From Pseudomonadota bacterium (lineage in GTDB: Bacteria > Pseudomonadota > Gammaproteobacteria > Burkholderiales > Burkholderiaceae_B), in assembly GCA_023386765.1 (NCBI GenBank), contig JAEWJD010000011.1:1-15996 (forward strand): 15,996 nucleotides of DNA, given 5' to 3'. Both the position numbers and the translations under genes were made by a program. Shown here piece by piece: positions 1 to 6,633 of the stretch; the stretch's first letter is position 1, and each line of letters opens with the position of its first letter. The notes beneath the pieces were generated by a model that ran no database searches, was not told where the DNA came from, and worked only from the letters and a program-made list of their open reading frames with translations.

Positions 1-51
1 CCCTTGCATCCCGGGGCGGCCAGGGGCCGGACCCGGGGCAGGCGTGATGCC

Positions 52-828
52 TTATTGCACCTTGGCCTGGTCGCGCAGCTGCTTCTGGTAGTCGGTCAGC
101 TTCTGCTGGCGCATCATTTCCTCAAGCTGCGGGCGCACCTGAGTCAGCGGCGGGAACTCGACCGGGCGGGTGTCCTCGACCTGGATGATGTGCCAGCCGA
201 ACTGGGTCTGCACGGGCTTGTCGGCCAGTTGGCCTTTCTTCAGCTTGGAGACGGCTTCGGCAAACGGGGCCACGTAGTTGCTCGGGGGCGCCCAGCCCAG
301 CTCGCCGCCACGCACGGCACTGCCCTTGTCCTCGGAGTACTTCTTGGCGGCGTCGTCGAACTTCAGCTTGCCGCTCTTGATCTGCGCTTGGAGGTCCTGG
401 GCAGTCTTTTCATCTTTGACCAGGATGTGACGCACCTGGTATTCCTGCTTGCCGGCCTGCTCTTTCTTGATCTTGTTGTACTCGGCTTCGATGGTGGCAT
501 CCGAAACCGGGTTTTTCTGCAGGTAGTCGGCCATCAGGGCGCGCACCAGGATGCCCTGGCGGGCCAGATCGATCTCGGTCTGGATATCCGGCTGCTTGGC
601 AATGCCCTGCTTCTCCGCGGCTTGCACGAACACCTGGCGGTTGATCATCTCCTGCTTGACTTGCTCACGCAGCTGGGGCGTATCGGTGGCCCCTTGGCTG
701 ACCAGCAGCTTGACGAAATCATCCAGGCTTTTCTGGGAGATGGCCTGGCCGTTGACCGTGGCCGCATTCTGGGCGTAGACGGGAAGCGCGATAGCGCAGG
801 CGGCAACCAGCGTAAGGATGCGTTTCAT
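52..828 (-). CDS. Periplasmic parvulin-type peptidyl-prolyl cis-trans isomerase (PpiC/SurA-like)
   Basis: 258 aa. Residues 1-20 form a Sec signal peptide (charged MKR, hydrophobic core, cleavage near VYA-Q), so the mature protein of about 27 kDa should act in the periplasm. Residues about 25-125 form a SurA-like helical N-terminal chaperone region. The parvulin domain spans about 128-220, with QVRHILV at 131-137, the RGGELGW motif at 173-179 and FGWHIIQVED at 210-219. A charged helical tail follows (229-258). The expected job is isomerising X-Pro bonds and assisting outer-membrane or secreted proteins. The size and architecture resemble Par27 of Bordetella pertussis, but that assignment is inference. 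The ATG has AAGGA about 7 nt upstream on the minus strand. It is the last gene of the msrB-yciB-bolA cluster, 60 bp after the bolA stop, and could have its own promoter. Family call is firm; specific clients are unknown. Confidence 0.95.
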   Translation of the reverse strand: MKRILTLVAACAIALPVYAQNAATVNGQAISQKSLDDFVKLLVSQGATDTPQLREQVKQEMINRQVFVQAAEKQGIAKQPDIQTEIDLARQGILVRALMADYLQKNPVSDATIEAEYNKIKKEQAGKQEYQVRHILVKDEKTAQDLQAQIKSGKLKFDDAAKKYSEDKGSAVRGGELGWAPPSNYVAPFAEAVSKLKKGQLADKPVQTQFGWHIIQVEDTRPVEFPPLTQVRPQLEEMMRQQKLTDYQKQLRDQAKVQ

Positions 829-888
829 GAATATCCTTTCAGGGAGGAGGGTGAAGTGGGGGTATTGAATCGACGACAGCCGAATTGA

Positions 889-1158
889 TTACAGCGCCTG
901 TGTATCCAGGGCAAGCGCATGTATGGGGAAAGGAATGAGATCTTGCAATTGATCATACACCAGGCGATGTTGGGCAACCCGCGTCAACCCGGCGAAAGCT
1001 CCCGACACAATAAGGACGCGATAATGCCCCGCGCCGCCGGCTGCACCGGCATGGCCGGCATGCAAATAGGACTCGTCTTCGATGTCGAGCTGGATGGGAT
1101 CCAGCGCGGCGAGGCGTTCGCGGATCAGGGCGATGCGGTCTTGATCAGGCTGGCTCAT
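889..1158 (-). CDS. bolA: BolA family protein
   Basis: 89 aa, slightly shorter than E. coli BolA (105 aa) and typical of betaproteobacterial BolA proteins. The fold is recognisable from HAGHAG (33-38), GHYRVLIVS (44-52), the RVAQHR segment (60-65) with the family-invariant His64, and IHALALDT (79-86). BolA proteins bind monothiol glutaredoxins through a shared [2Fe-2S] cluster, using conserved histidines, and some bind DNA. The role is iron-sulfur trafficking or stress-linked envelope regulation. The start lies only 3 nt past the yciB stop, with a weak GAG-type ribosome site inside the end of yciB, so translational coupling is likely. Close linkage to yciB (septation) and a periplasmic isomerase fits the family's link to cell shape, but that functional link is inference. 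Confidence 0.93.
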   Translation of the reverse strand: MSQPDQDRIALIRERLAALDPIQLDIEDESYLHAGHAGAAGGAGHYRVLIVSGAFAGLTRVAQHRLVYDQLQDLIPFPIHALALDTQAL

Positions 1159-1161
1159 GGC

Positions 1162-1724
1162 TTACTCGGAAGAATTGTTTTTGTCGGCGTCGGGAGCCTG
1201 CAGATGGCGGCTCAACCAGAGGGACTGGCCGATCACGAAGACGACCAGCAGGCCCATCAGGCCGAAGACCTTGAAGTTGACCCACTGCGACTCGGTGAAG
1301 CGGCCGGAAAACGCCACGAACAGGTTCAGGGCGCCCGAGGCGACGAAAAACAGCGCCCAGCTCAGGTTGAGTTTGTCCCAGAGGGCCGACGGCATGGAAA
1401 CCTGTGCCTGGAGCAGGCGGCGGATCAGGTTGCGGCCGAACAGATAGCGCCCGACCAGCAGCGCCGCGCCGAACAGCCAGTACAGCACCGTGGGCTTCCA
1501 TTTGATGAAGGCATCGTTCTGCAGCCACAGGGTGGCGCCACCGAACAGCACGATGACGCCGAAGTTGATCCAGTGCATGCCTTCGATGGGCTTGCGCGTC
1601 AGGCGCAACCACAGCAACTGGACGACCGCGGCAGTGATCGCCACCGCCGTGGCCGCATAGATGTCGGCATAGCGATAGGCGATGAAAAACAGGATCAGCG
1701 GGAAAAGATCGAACAGAAACTTCT

Positions 1725-1728
<4 letters not shown>
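1162..1728 (-). CDS. yciB: Inner-membrane septation protein YciB/IspZ
   Basis: 188 aa integral membrane protein of the YciB/IspZ (septation protein A) family. It begins MKKFLFDLFPLILFF, the characteristic N-terminus of the family. About five hydrophobic segments are visible, near residues 5-20, 24-43, 53-70, 80-95 and 122-140, plus a last one at 150-172. Family landmarks include GMHWINFGVIVLFGGATL (50-67), FIKWKPTVLYW (74-84) and WVNFKVFG (149-156). It sits in the inner membrane and is linked to envelope integrity and division. The start at 1728 is chosen because it gives the family length and overlaps the msrB stop by 4 bp (ATGA). An open frame continues upstream to 2019 but that extension is msrB antisense-frame sequence. 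It is co-transcribed with msrB and bolA. Confidence 0.95.
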
Positions 1729-2126
<398 letters not shown>

Positions 2127-2175
2127 AAGGGCTTGGATCGGCGCGGAGCAAATTGGTTCGTGCATAATCCGCACC

Positions 2176-2853
2176 ATGTTAATCGAGTTTGAACAGGCGG
2201 TCGTCCAGGGCGAGGACGGGCCGCGATTGCGCGTGCCCAGCCTGACGCTCTCGCAGCGGCGGATCGGCATCGTGGGGCCCAATGGCGCCGGCAAAAGCAC
2301 GCTGGCGCGGCTGATCAACGGCCTGGTGCTGCCCGACAGCGGCGTGGTGCGGGTCAACGGCCTGGATACGCGCCACGAGGCACAGGCCATCCGGCGCCAG
2401 GTGGGATTCGTATTCCAGAACCCGGACAACCAGATCGTGTTTCCGATCGTGCGCGAAGATCTGGATTTCGGACTCAAGCCGCTACGCCTGGCCGCCGCCG
2501 AGCGCCAGGCGAGGGTGGCGGACCATTTGCAGCGGCTGGGCATCGAACATCTGGCCGAGCGCAACAGTTATGTCCTGTCCGGCGGGGAGCGTCAGCTCGT
2601 GGCCCTGGCTGCCGTGCTGGTGCGCGAGCCGGCGCTGGTGGTGTTCGATGAACCCACCACCCAGCTGGATCTGCGCAACCGCAATCGGGTGCGCGACGCC
2701 ATCGCGGCGCTCGACCTGGCGGCCTGCGTCGTCAGTCATGATCTGGAGCTCCTGGCCGACTTCGAGCGCGTATTGGTAGTGTGCGAAGGGCGCATTGCCG
2801 TCGATGATGCACCCGCGCAGGCCTTGCGCTGGTACCGGGAGCATTGCGGATGA
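2176..2853 (+). CDS. bioM: Biotin ECF transporter ATPase BioM
   Basis: 225 aa ABC ATPase of the energy-coupling factor (CbiO/EcfA) group. Walker A is GPNGAGKST (34-42). The ECF-type Q-loop region FVFQNPDNQIVFP spans 78-90 with Gln81, the signature is LSGGERQ (134-140), Walker B is VVFDE (155-159), and the H-loop is His188 in VVSHD. It supplies ATP energy to the membrane pair BioN/BioY to import biotin. The biotin assignment comes from the adjacent bioY; the ATPase alone could serve cobalt or other vitamins. The ATG at 2176 has no convincing ribosome-binding site. A CATAAT hexamer at 2163-2168 would place transcription start almost at the ATG, so a leaderless message is possible. The stop overlaps the bioN start by 4 bp. 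Confidence 0.93.
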   Translation: MLIEFEQAVVQGEDGPRLRVPSLTLSQRRIGIVGPNGAGKSTLARLINGLVLPDSGVVRVNGLDTRHEAQAIRRQVGFVFQNPDNQIVFPIVREDLDFGLKPLRLAAAERQARVADHLQRLGIEHLAERNSYVLSGGERQLVALAAVLVREPALVVFDEPTTQLDLRNRNRVRDAIAALDLAACVVSHDLELLADFERVLVVCEGRIAVDDAPAQALRWYREHCG

Positions 2854-3437
2854 TGGCGCCTCTGTATGTCCCAGGCAGGGGCTGCCTGCATCGCCTGCCG
2901 GCCGCGCTCAAGCTGGCCGTGCTGGTGTCGGCCGGCGTGCTGCTGTTTGCCTGGCAGAGCCTGCCAGGCATGGGGGCGGCCTGCTTGACGGCATGGCTGC
3001 TGGTGGCGATCACCGGGGTGCGGGCTGGCGCCTTGTGGCGTCAGGTGCGCGGTATGGTCTGGATACTGCTTGCCGTCGGGCTGTTCACCTTCTGGATGGC
3101 CGATATACGTCAGGCCTTGCTGGTCGTGGCCCGTGCAGGGACCCTGATCGGTCTGGCGCTGGCGGTCACGCTGAGTACACCGGTACCGGCCATGCTGGCG
3201 GTGATCGAGCGTGTGCTGCAGCCGCTGTCGCGCTGGATCGACCCGGCGCGCGTGACGCTGGCGCTGGCGCTTTGCCTGCGCTTCATTCCCGAGATATGGC
3301 GCAACTATGAAGAAATCCGCGAAGCCCAGGCCGCACGCGGGCTGGGGCACCATCCCCTGGCGCTGCTGGTGCCGCTGATCGTGCGCACGCTCAAGCGCGC
3401 AGAAGAAGTGGCCCAGGCCATCGATGCCCGCAGTTGA
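2850..3437 (+). CDS. bioN: Biotin ECF transporter transmembrane coupling protein BioN (EcfT family)
   Basis: 195 aa, shorter than typical EcfT/CbiQ proteins (about 250 aa) as usual for BioN. It has hydrophobic segments near residues 20-35, 40-56, 68-83, 90-110 and 133-148. The cytoplasmic coupling helices carry the EcfT Ala-Arg-Gly motif as AQAARG (159-164), and the second as the weaker AIDARS at the extreme C-terminus (190-195). These contact the BioM ATPase. The start at ATG 2850 is preferred over an upstream TTG at 2844, because GGGAG lies 8 nt before it and it overlaps the bioM stop (ATGA). The second motif ends in Ser rather than Gly and the protein stops right there, so the terminal helix is minimal. 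Role as the link between BioM and BioY is family knowledge plus context. Confidence 0.92.
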   Translation: MMAPLYVPGRGCLHRLPAALKLAVLVSAGVLLFAWQSLPGMGAACLTAWLLVAITGVRAGALWRQVRGMVWILLAVGLFTFWMADIRQALLVVARAGTLIGLALAVTLSTPVPAMLAVIERVLQPLSRWIDPARVTLALALCLRFIPEIWRNYEEIREAQAARGLGHHPLALLVPLIVRTLKRAEEVAQAIDARS

Positions 3438-3484
3438 TGCGGCCTGCCATCCATATTTTTGAACCCGGCCCCGGGGAGGGCTCC

Positions 3485-4036
3485 ATGACCAACAAAAATC
3501 TCGTACTGGCGGCCCTGTTTGCCGCGCTCATCGTCGTGCTCAGCCTGATGCCGCCGATCCCGCTGCCGGGTATCCCGGTGCCGATCACCCTGCAGACGCT
3601 GGGCGTGATGCTGGCCGGCGTGATGCTGGGGCCATGGCGCGGCCTGGTTGCCTGCCTTCTGTATCTGGCGCTCGCGGCCATCGGCCTGCCCGTGCTGCCG
3701 GGCGGGCGGGGCGGACTGGGCGTGTTTGCCGGCCCGACCGGCGGCTTTCTGGTCGGCATGCTGCTGGGCGTCGTGGTGGCGGGTCTGGTGGCGCGCGCGC
3801 TGGCGCGCGGTGGCATGGCCCGCATGCTGGGGGCATATCTTCTGGCCTGCGTGCTGGGCGGTATTCTGGCGGTATACGCCGTGGGAGTGCCGTGGCTGGC
3901 AGCCGTGACGCAAATGGGTGTGGCCAAGGCCGCGATGGCCGTGGCGGTGTTTGTGCCGGGCGACCTGGTCAAGGCGCTGATCGCTTCCTGGGCTGCCTGG
4001 CGTGTCGAGCGGGTATGGCCCTTGTTGCGGCGCTGA
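3485..4036 (+). CDS. bioY: Biotin-binding S-component BioY
   Basis: 183 aa membrane protein of the BioY family, the biotin-capturing subunit of the ECF importer. Family signatures are clear: PVPITLQTLGVMLAG (31-45), GLPVL then GRGGLGVFAGPTGGFL (74-89), and VPGDLVKA (157-164). Six hydrophobic segments fit the S-component fold. The ATG at 3485 is preceded by an excellent Shine-Dalgarno, GGGGAGGG, ending 4 nt upstream; the open frame extends back to a TTG at 3434 overlapping the bioN stop, but the strong ribosome site decides for 3485. With bioM and bioN next to it this is a complete BioMNY system rather than a solitary BioY. No obvious palindrome of BirA or BioR type is seen upstream of bioM, so regulation is unresolved. 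Confidence 0.95.
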   Translation: MTNKNLVLAALFAALIVVLSLMPPIPLPGIPVPITLQTLGVMLAGVMLGPWRGLVACLLYLALAAIGLPVLPGGRGGLGVFAGPTGGFLVGMLLGVVVAGLVARALARGGMARMLGAYLLACVLGGILAVYAVGVPWLAAVTQMGVAKAAMAVAVFVPGDLVKALIASWAAWRVERVWPLLRR

Positions 4037-4263
4037 GATGTTCGGGATTTCCCGCAAAGACGGCGAGCCGTGTTCCCGCGAGAATTCGCCAATAACAAAT
4101 GCGTTTGTTGTTTTTTTGGATGGCCCTAGGGTTGATCCCGAGGTCGATGGAGTGGCTCCATTTGATACTCTTTTAACCCTATAATATTTTTTTCTGTATA
4201 ACTTTAAACAGGTTTGGCGATCCGCTCTGGCGGCACACCGGGCCATCACAGGAGACATAAATC
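4037..4263 (+). promoter_or_regulatory. Regulatory region upstream of liv1 (AT-rich island, candidate promoter and dyad)
   Basis: This 227 bp gap is visibly richer in A/T between about 4090 and 4210 than the rest of the window. It contains a possible terminator for bioMNY (4094-4117) and a perfect dyad ATGGAG-TGG-CTCCAT (4147-4161). A TTGATA -35-like hexamer (4162-4167) touches that dyad. TATAAT lies at 4180-4185 and TATTTT at 4185-4190. TTGATA to TATAAT is only 12 bp, too short for sigma70; TTGATA to TATTTT is 17 bp. AGGAGA at 4250-4255 is a good ribosome site for the ATG at 4264. Which hexamers are used cannot be decided from sequence alone. Confidence 0.6.
4094..4117 (+). terminator. Possible Rho-independent terminator after bioY
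   Basis: A perfect inverted repeat AACAAA-TGCG-TTTGTT (4094-4109) is followed by G and seven T residues (4111-4117). The layout is that of an intrinsic terminator 58 bp after the bioY stop. The stem contains only one G-C pair, so it may be weak or may instead be a protein-binding dyad. Confidence 0.45.
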
Positions 4264-5427
4264 ATGCGCAAGCAATCCGGCTTGTCGGCGCTGGCCGCCG
4301 CTCTCGCCCTGGCCCTGCCCCTGGCGGCTGCCGCCCAGGTCAAGGTCGGCGTCACGGTGTCGTCCACGGGGCCGGCCGCCTCGCTGGGCATCCCCGAGCG
4401 CAATACCGTTGCCCTGCTGCCCAAGGAAGTCGCTGGCCAGAAAATCGAGTGGATCGTCCTGGACGATGCCACTGACACCACCCAGGCCGTGAAGAACTCG
4501 CGCAAGCTCGCCTCCGAAGACAAGGTGGATGTGCTGGTCGGCACCTCGGTGACGCCGGGCTCGCTGGCCATGGTGGACGTGGCCGCCGAATCCAAGGTAC
4601 CGATGATCAGCGTGGCCGCCAGCGCCAAGATCGTCGAACCGGTCGACGACAAGCGCCGCTGGGTCTTCAAGACGCCGCAGAACGATGCGCTGATGGCCAG
4701 CGCCCTGGCGGATGCCATGGCCAAGTCCAAGGTCAAGACGCTGGGCTTCATCGGTTTTGCCGATGCCTACGGCGACGGCTGGCTGGCCGTGATGCAGGAA
4801 GCTGCCAAGGCCAAGGGCATCGAGGTGGTCGGCGTGGAGAAATACAGCCGCACCGATACCAGTGTCACCGGTCAGGTGCTCAAGCTGCTGGGTGCCAAGC
4901 CGGACGCCATCCTGATCGCCGGGGCAGGAACGCCTTCGGCGCTGCCGCAAAAGGAACTGAAGGCACGCAACTATGGCGGCCTGATCTTCCAGACCCACGG
5001 TGCCGCCAACAACGACGTGCTGCGCGTGTGCGGCAAGGATTGCGAAGGCATGCTGCTGCCCGCCGGCCCGCTGCTGGTTGCCGCCCAGCTGCCCGACAGC
5101 AATCCGGTCAAGCAATCGGCCCTGGCTTATCGCGACACCTATGAGAAGGCCCACGGCGAAGGCTCCACCAATACGTTCGGCGGGCACATGTGGGATGCCG
5201 GCCAGCTGGTTGTTGCGGCCATCCCCGAGGCGATGAAATCCGGCGCCAAGCCGGGCACGCCGGAATTCCGCGCCGCCATGCGCGATGCCCTCGAGAAGAT
5301 CCAGAACCTGGCCGTCTCGCAAGGCGTCTTCAATATGAGCCCGACCGACCATGCCGGCTTTGACGAGCGTTCGCGCGTCATGGTCAAGGTCAAGGACGGC
5401 AAGTGGCTTTACCAACCTGACCTGTAA
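4264..5427 (+). CDS. livK: liv1 periplasmic substrate-binding protein (HAAT family)
   Basis: 387 aa type I periplasmic binding protein (Peripla_BP_6/LivJ-LivK superfamily). The signal peptide is residues 1-24 with cleavage near AAA-Q. The mature N-terminus VKVGVTVSSTGPAASLGIPE (26-45) is the usual first strand and ligand loop. VDVLVGTSVTPGSLAM (88-103), the hinge region near KTLGFIGFADAYGDGW (158-173) and DAILIAGAGTPSALPQ (214-229) follow the family layout. It captures an amino acid or related carboxylate and delivers it to the LivH/LivMG/LivF complex encoded directly downstream. Two cysteines in CGKDC (256-260) are close enough for a surface disulfide. The actual ligand is unknown; branched-chain amino acids are only the family default, and homologues also take aromatic acids, amides or urea. 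The start is supported by AGGAGA 8 nt upstream. Confidence 0.93.
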   Translation: MRKQSGLSALAAALALALPLAAAAQVKVGVTVSSTGPAASLGIPERNTVALLPKEVAGQKIEWIVLDDATDTTQAVKNSRKLASEDKVDVLVGTSVTPGSLAMVDVAAESKVPMISVAASAKIVEPVDDKRRWVFKTPQNDALMASALADAMAKSKVKTLGFIGFADAYGDGWLAVMQEAAKAKGIEVVGVEKYSRTDTSVTGQVLKLLGAKPDAILIAGAGTPSALPQKELKARNYGGLIFQTHGAANNDVLRVCGKDCEGMLLPAGPLLVAAQLPDSNPVKQSALAYRDTYEKAHGEGSTNTFGGHMWDAGQLVVAAIPEAMKSGAKPGTPEFRAAMRDALEKIQNLAVSQGVFNMSPTDHAGFDERSRVMVKVKDGKWLYQPDL

Positions 5428-5512
5428 ATCGCCCGAAGGGGCGGCACGCACCGGGCGTTTGACGGCCGGCGCCGCCGCCCAGGCGTAGTATTCCGGCTGT
5501 TCTGCCACCAGA

Positions 5513-5551
5513 CGCACCGGCCCACGGGCCGGTGCGCTGTATCCGCAGCGC
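5513..5551 (+). other. Stem-loop between liv1 binding-protein and livH genes
   Basis: Within the 165 bp gap 5428-5592 there is an inverted repeat with 11 bp arms (GCACCGGCCC paired to GGGCCGGTGC, plus a flanking C-G pair, 5513-5536). It overlaps a second possible hairpin, GCGCTG (5534-5539) with CAGCGC (5546-5551), so the two cannot fully form together. No T-run follows, so it is not a simple intrinsic terminator. Its position after the binding-protein gene suggests mRNA 3'-end protection or partial attenuation, as known for other periplasmic-binding-protein operons. Confidence 0.6.
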
Positions 5552-5592
5552 CTGGCAAGACAATAAAAGGTCGTAAATAAGGTTGTAGTTCG

Positions 5593-6630
5593 ATGGATTC
5601 CTCAATTGCGTTGATCCTGCTGCAAGACGGCATCGTCAACGGCGCCATCTATGCCCTACTCGGCATGGCCCTGGTGCTGGTGTTTGCCGTCACGCGCGTC
5701 ATATTCATCCCCCAGGGCGAGTTCGTGGCGTTTGGTGCGCTGACGCTTGCCATGCTGGTCGACGGCCGGGTGCCCGGCACGGTATACCTGCTTTGCCTGC
5801 TGGGCGGGCTGGCTTTCCTGATGGAGCTGCTGCGTGCACTGCGCACCGGTCTGTGGTCGGGCATGCCCAAGACCATCGCCGGCTACCTGGTGCTGCCGGC
5901 CTTGCTCTGGTGGATTGCGACGACCTATGCCGGGGCGGGCAATTCCCTGTGGCTGAACATGCTGCTGACGCTGGTCCTGGTGGTGCCCATGGGGCCCATG
6001 GTTTACCGCATCGTCTACCAGCCCCTGGCCGAGGCCAGCGTGCTGGTGCTGCTGATCACGTCGGTGGCGGTGCACTTCGCCCTGACCGGCCTGGCGCTGG
6101 TGTTCTTTGGCGCCGAGGGCTGGCGTACGCCAGCCTTCGTGAGCGGCCAGATCGACCTGGGTTTTGCCACCTGGTCGGCGCAAAGCCAGTTTGTGGTGCT
6201 CACCTGCGCCGTGCTGATCGTGGCCTTGTGGCTGTTCTTCGGCAAGACGCTGTATGGCCGCGCGCTGCGCGCCACGGCGGTCAACCGGCGCGGTGCCCGC
6301 CTGATGGGCATCAGCACCAGCATGTCGGGCAGCCTGACCTTCACCCTGGCGGTCGGTATCGGTGCCATGTCCGGCATGCTGATCGCGCCCATCACCACGG
6401 TTTACTACGACACGGGCTTCATCATCGGTCTGAAGGGCTTCGTCGGCGCCATCATCGGCGGCCTGGCTAGCTATCCAATTGCTGCGGCCGGTTCGCTGAT
6501 GGTCGGGATCCTCGAAGCTTTTTCCTCGTTCTGGGCCAGCGCCTACAAGGAAGTCATCGTATTCACCCTGATCATCCCGGTTCTGGTCTGGCGGTCATTC
6601 GGCACTCGCCACGTGGATGATGAGGAATAA
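5593..6630 (+). CDS. livH: liv1 inner-membrane permease LivH
   Basis: 345 aa permease of the BPD_transp_2 (LivH) family, one half of the transmembrane channel for the HAAT importer. The N-terminal DGIVNGAIYALLGMALVLVF (12-31) is the family opening. The cytoplasmic loop RALRATAVNRRGARLMGIS (223-241), which contacts the ATPases, and the late GLKGFVGAIIGGLASYPIAA (279-298) are typical. It is about 45-50 residues longer than usual LivH proteins. The extra length lies around residues 75-120 and includes a basic stretch (LRALRTGLWSG) and an extra hydrophobic segment (97-110). The start has a modest AAGG 10 nt upstream and follows the stem-loop gap. The stop is 3 nt before the LivMG start, so the two are coupled. 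Confidence 0.94.
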   Translation: MDSSIALILLQDGIVNGAIYALLGMALVLVFAVTRVIFIPQGEFVAFGALTLAMLVDGRVPGTVYLLCLLGGLAFLMELLRALRTGLWSGMPKTIAGYLVLPALLWWIATTYAGAGNSLWLNMLLTLVLVVPMGPMVYRIVYQPLAEASVLVLLITSVAVHFALTGLALVFFGAEGWRTPAFVSGQIDLGFATWSAQSQFVVLTCAVLIVALWLFFGKTLYGRALRATAVNRRGARLMGISTSMSGSLTFTLAVGIGAMSGMLIAPITTVYYDTGFIIGLKGFVGAIIGGLASYPIAAAGSLMVGILEAFSSFWASAYKEVIVFTLIIPVLVWRSFGTRHVDDEE

Positions 6631-6633
6631 ACC

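Noticed and set aside
1..51. GC-rich inverted repeats as a terminator after the parvulin gene
   Set aside because: Only short imperfect pairing and no T-run on the minus strand within the visible bases; the window edge cuts the region.
4..888. 294-codon plus-strand frame opposite the parvulin gene
   Set aside because: Antisense shadow: no family motifs, while the minus strand encodes a full signal peptide and parvulin domain.
2127..2564. N-terminal extension of MsrB through the bioM gene
   Set aside because: The open frame continues but the added residues are antisense to bioM and lack family similarity; MsrB has its normal length from 2126.
2176..4036. Cobalt or nickel ECF transporter (Cbi/Nik type)
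   Set aside because: The S-component is clearly BioY and there is no CbiM/NikM-like protein.
4162..4185. Sigma70 promoter TTGATA plus TATAAT
   Set aside because: The spacer is only 12 bp; reported only as part of an unresolved promoter region.
4246..5517. 423-codon minus-strand frame opposite the liv1 binding protein
   Set aside because: Same reason; it has no domain character and spans the whole of a clear plus-strand gene, including intergenic sequence on both sides.
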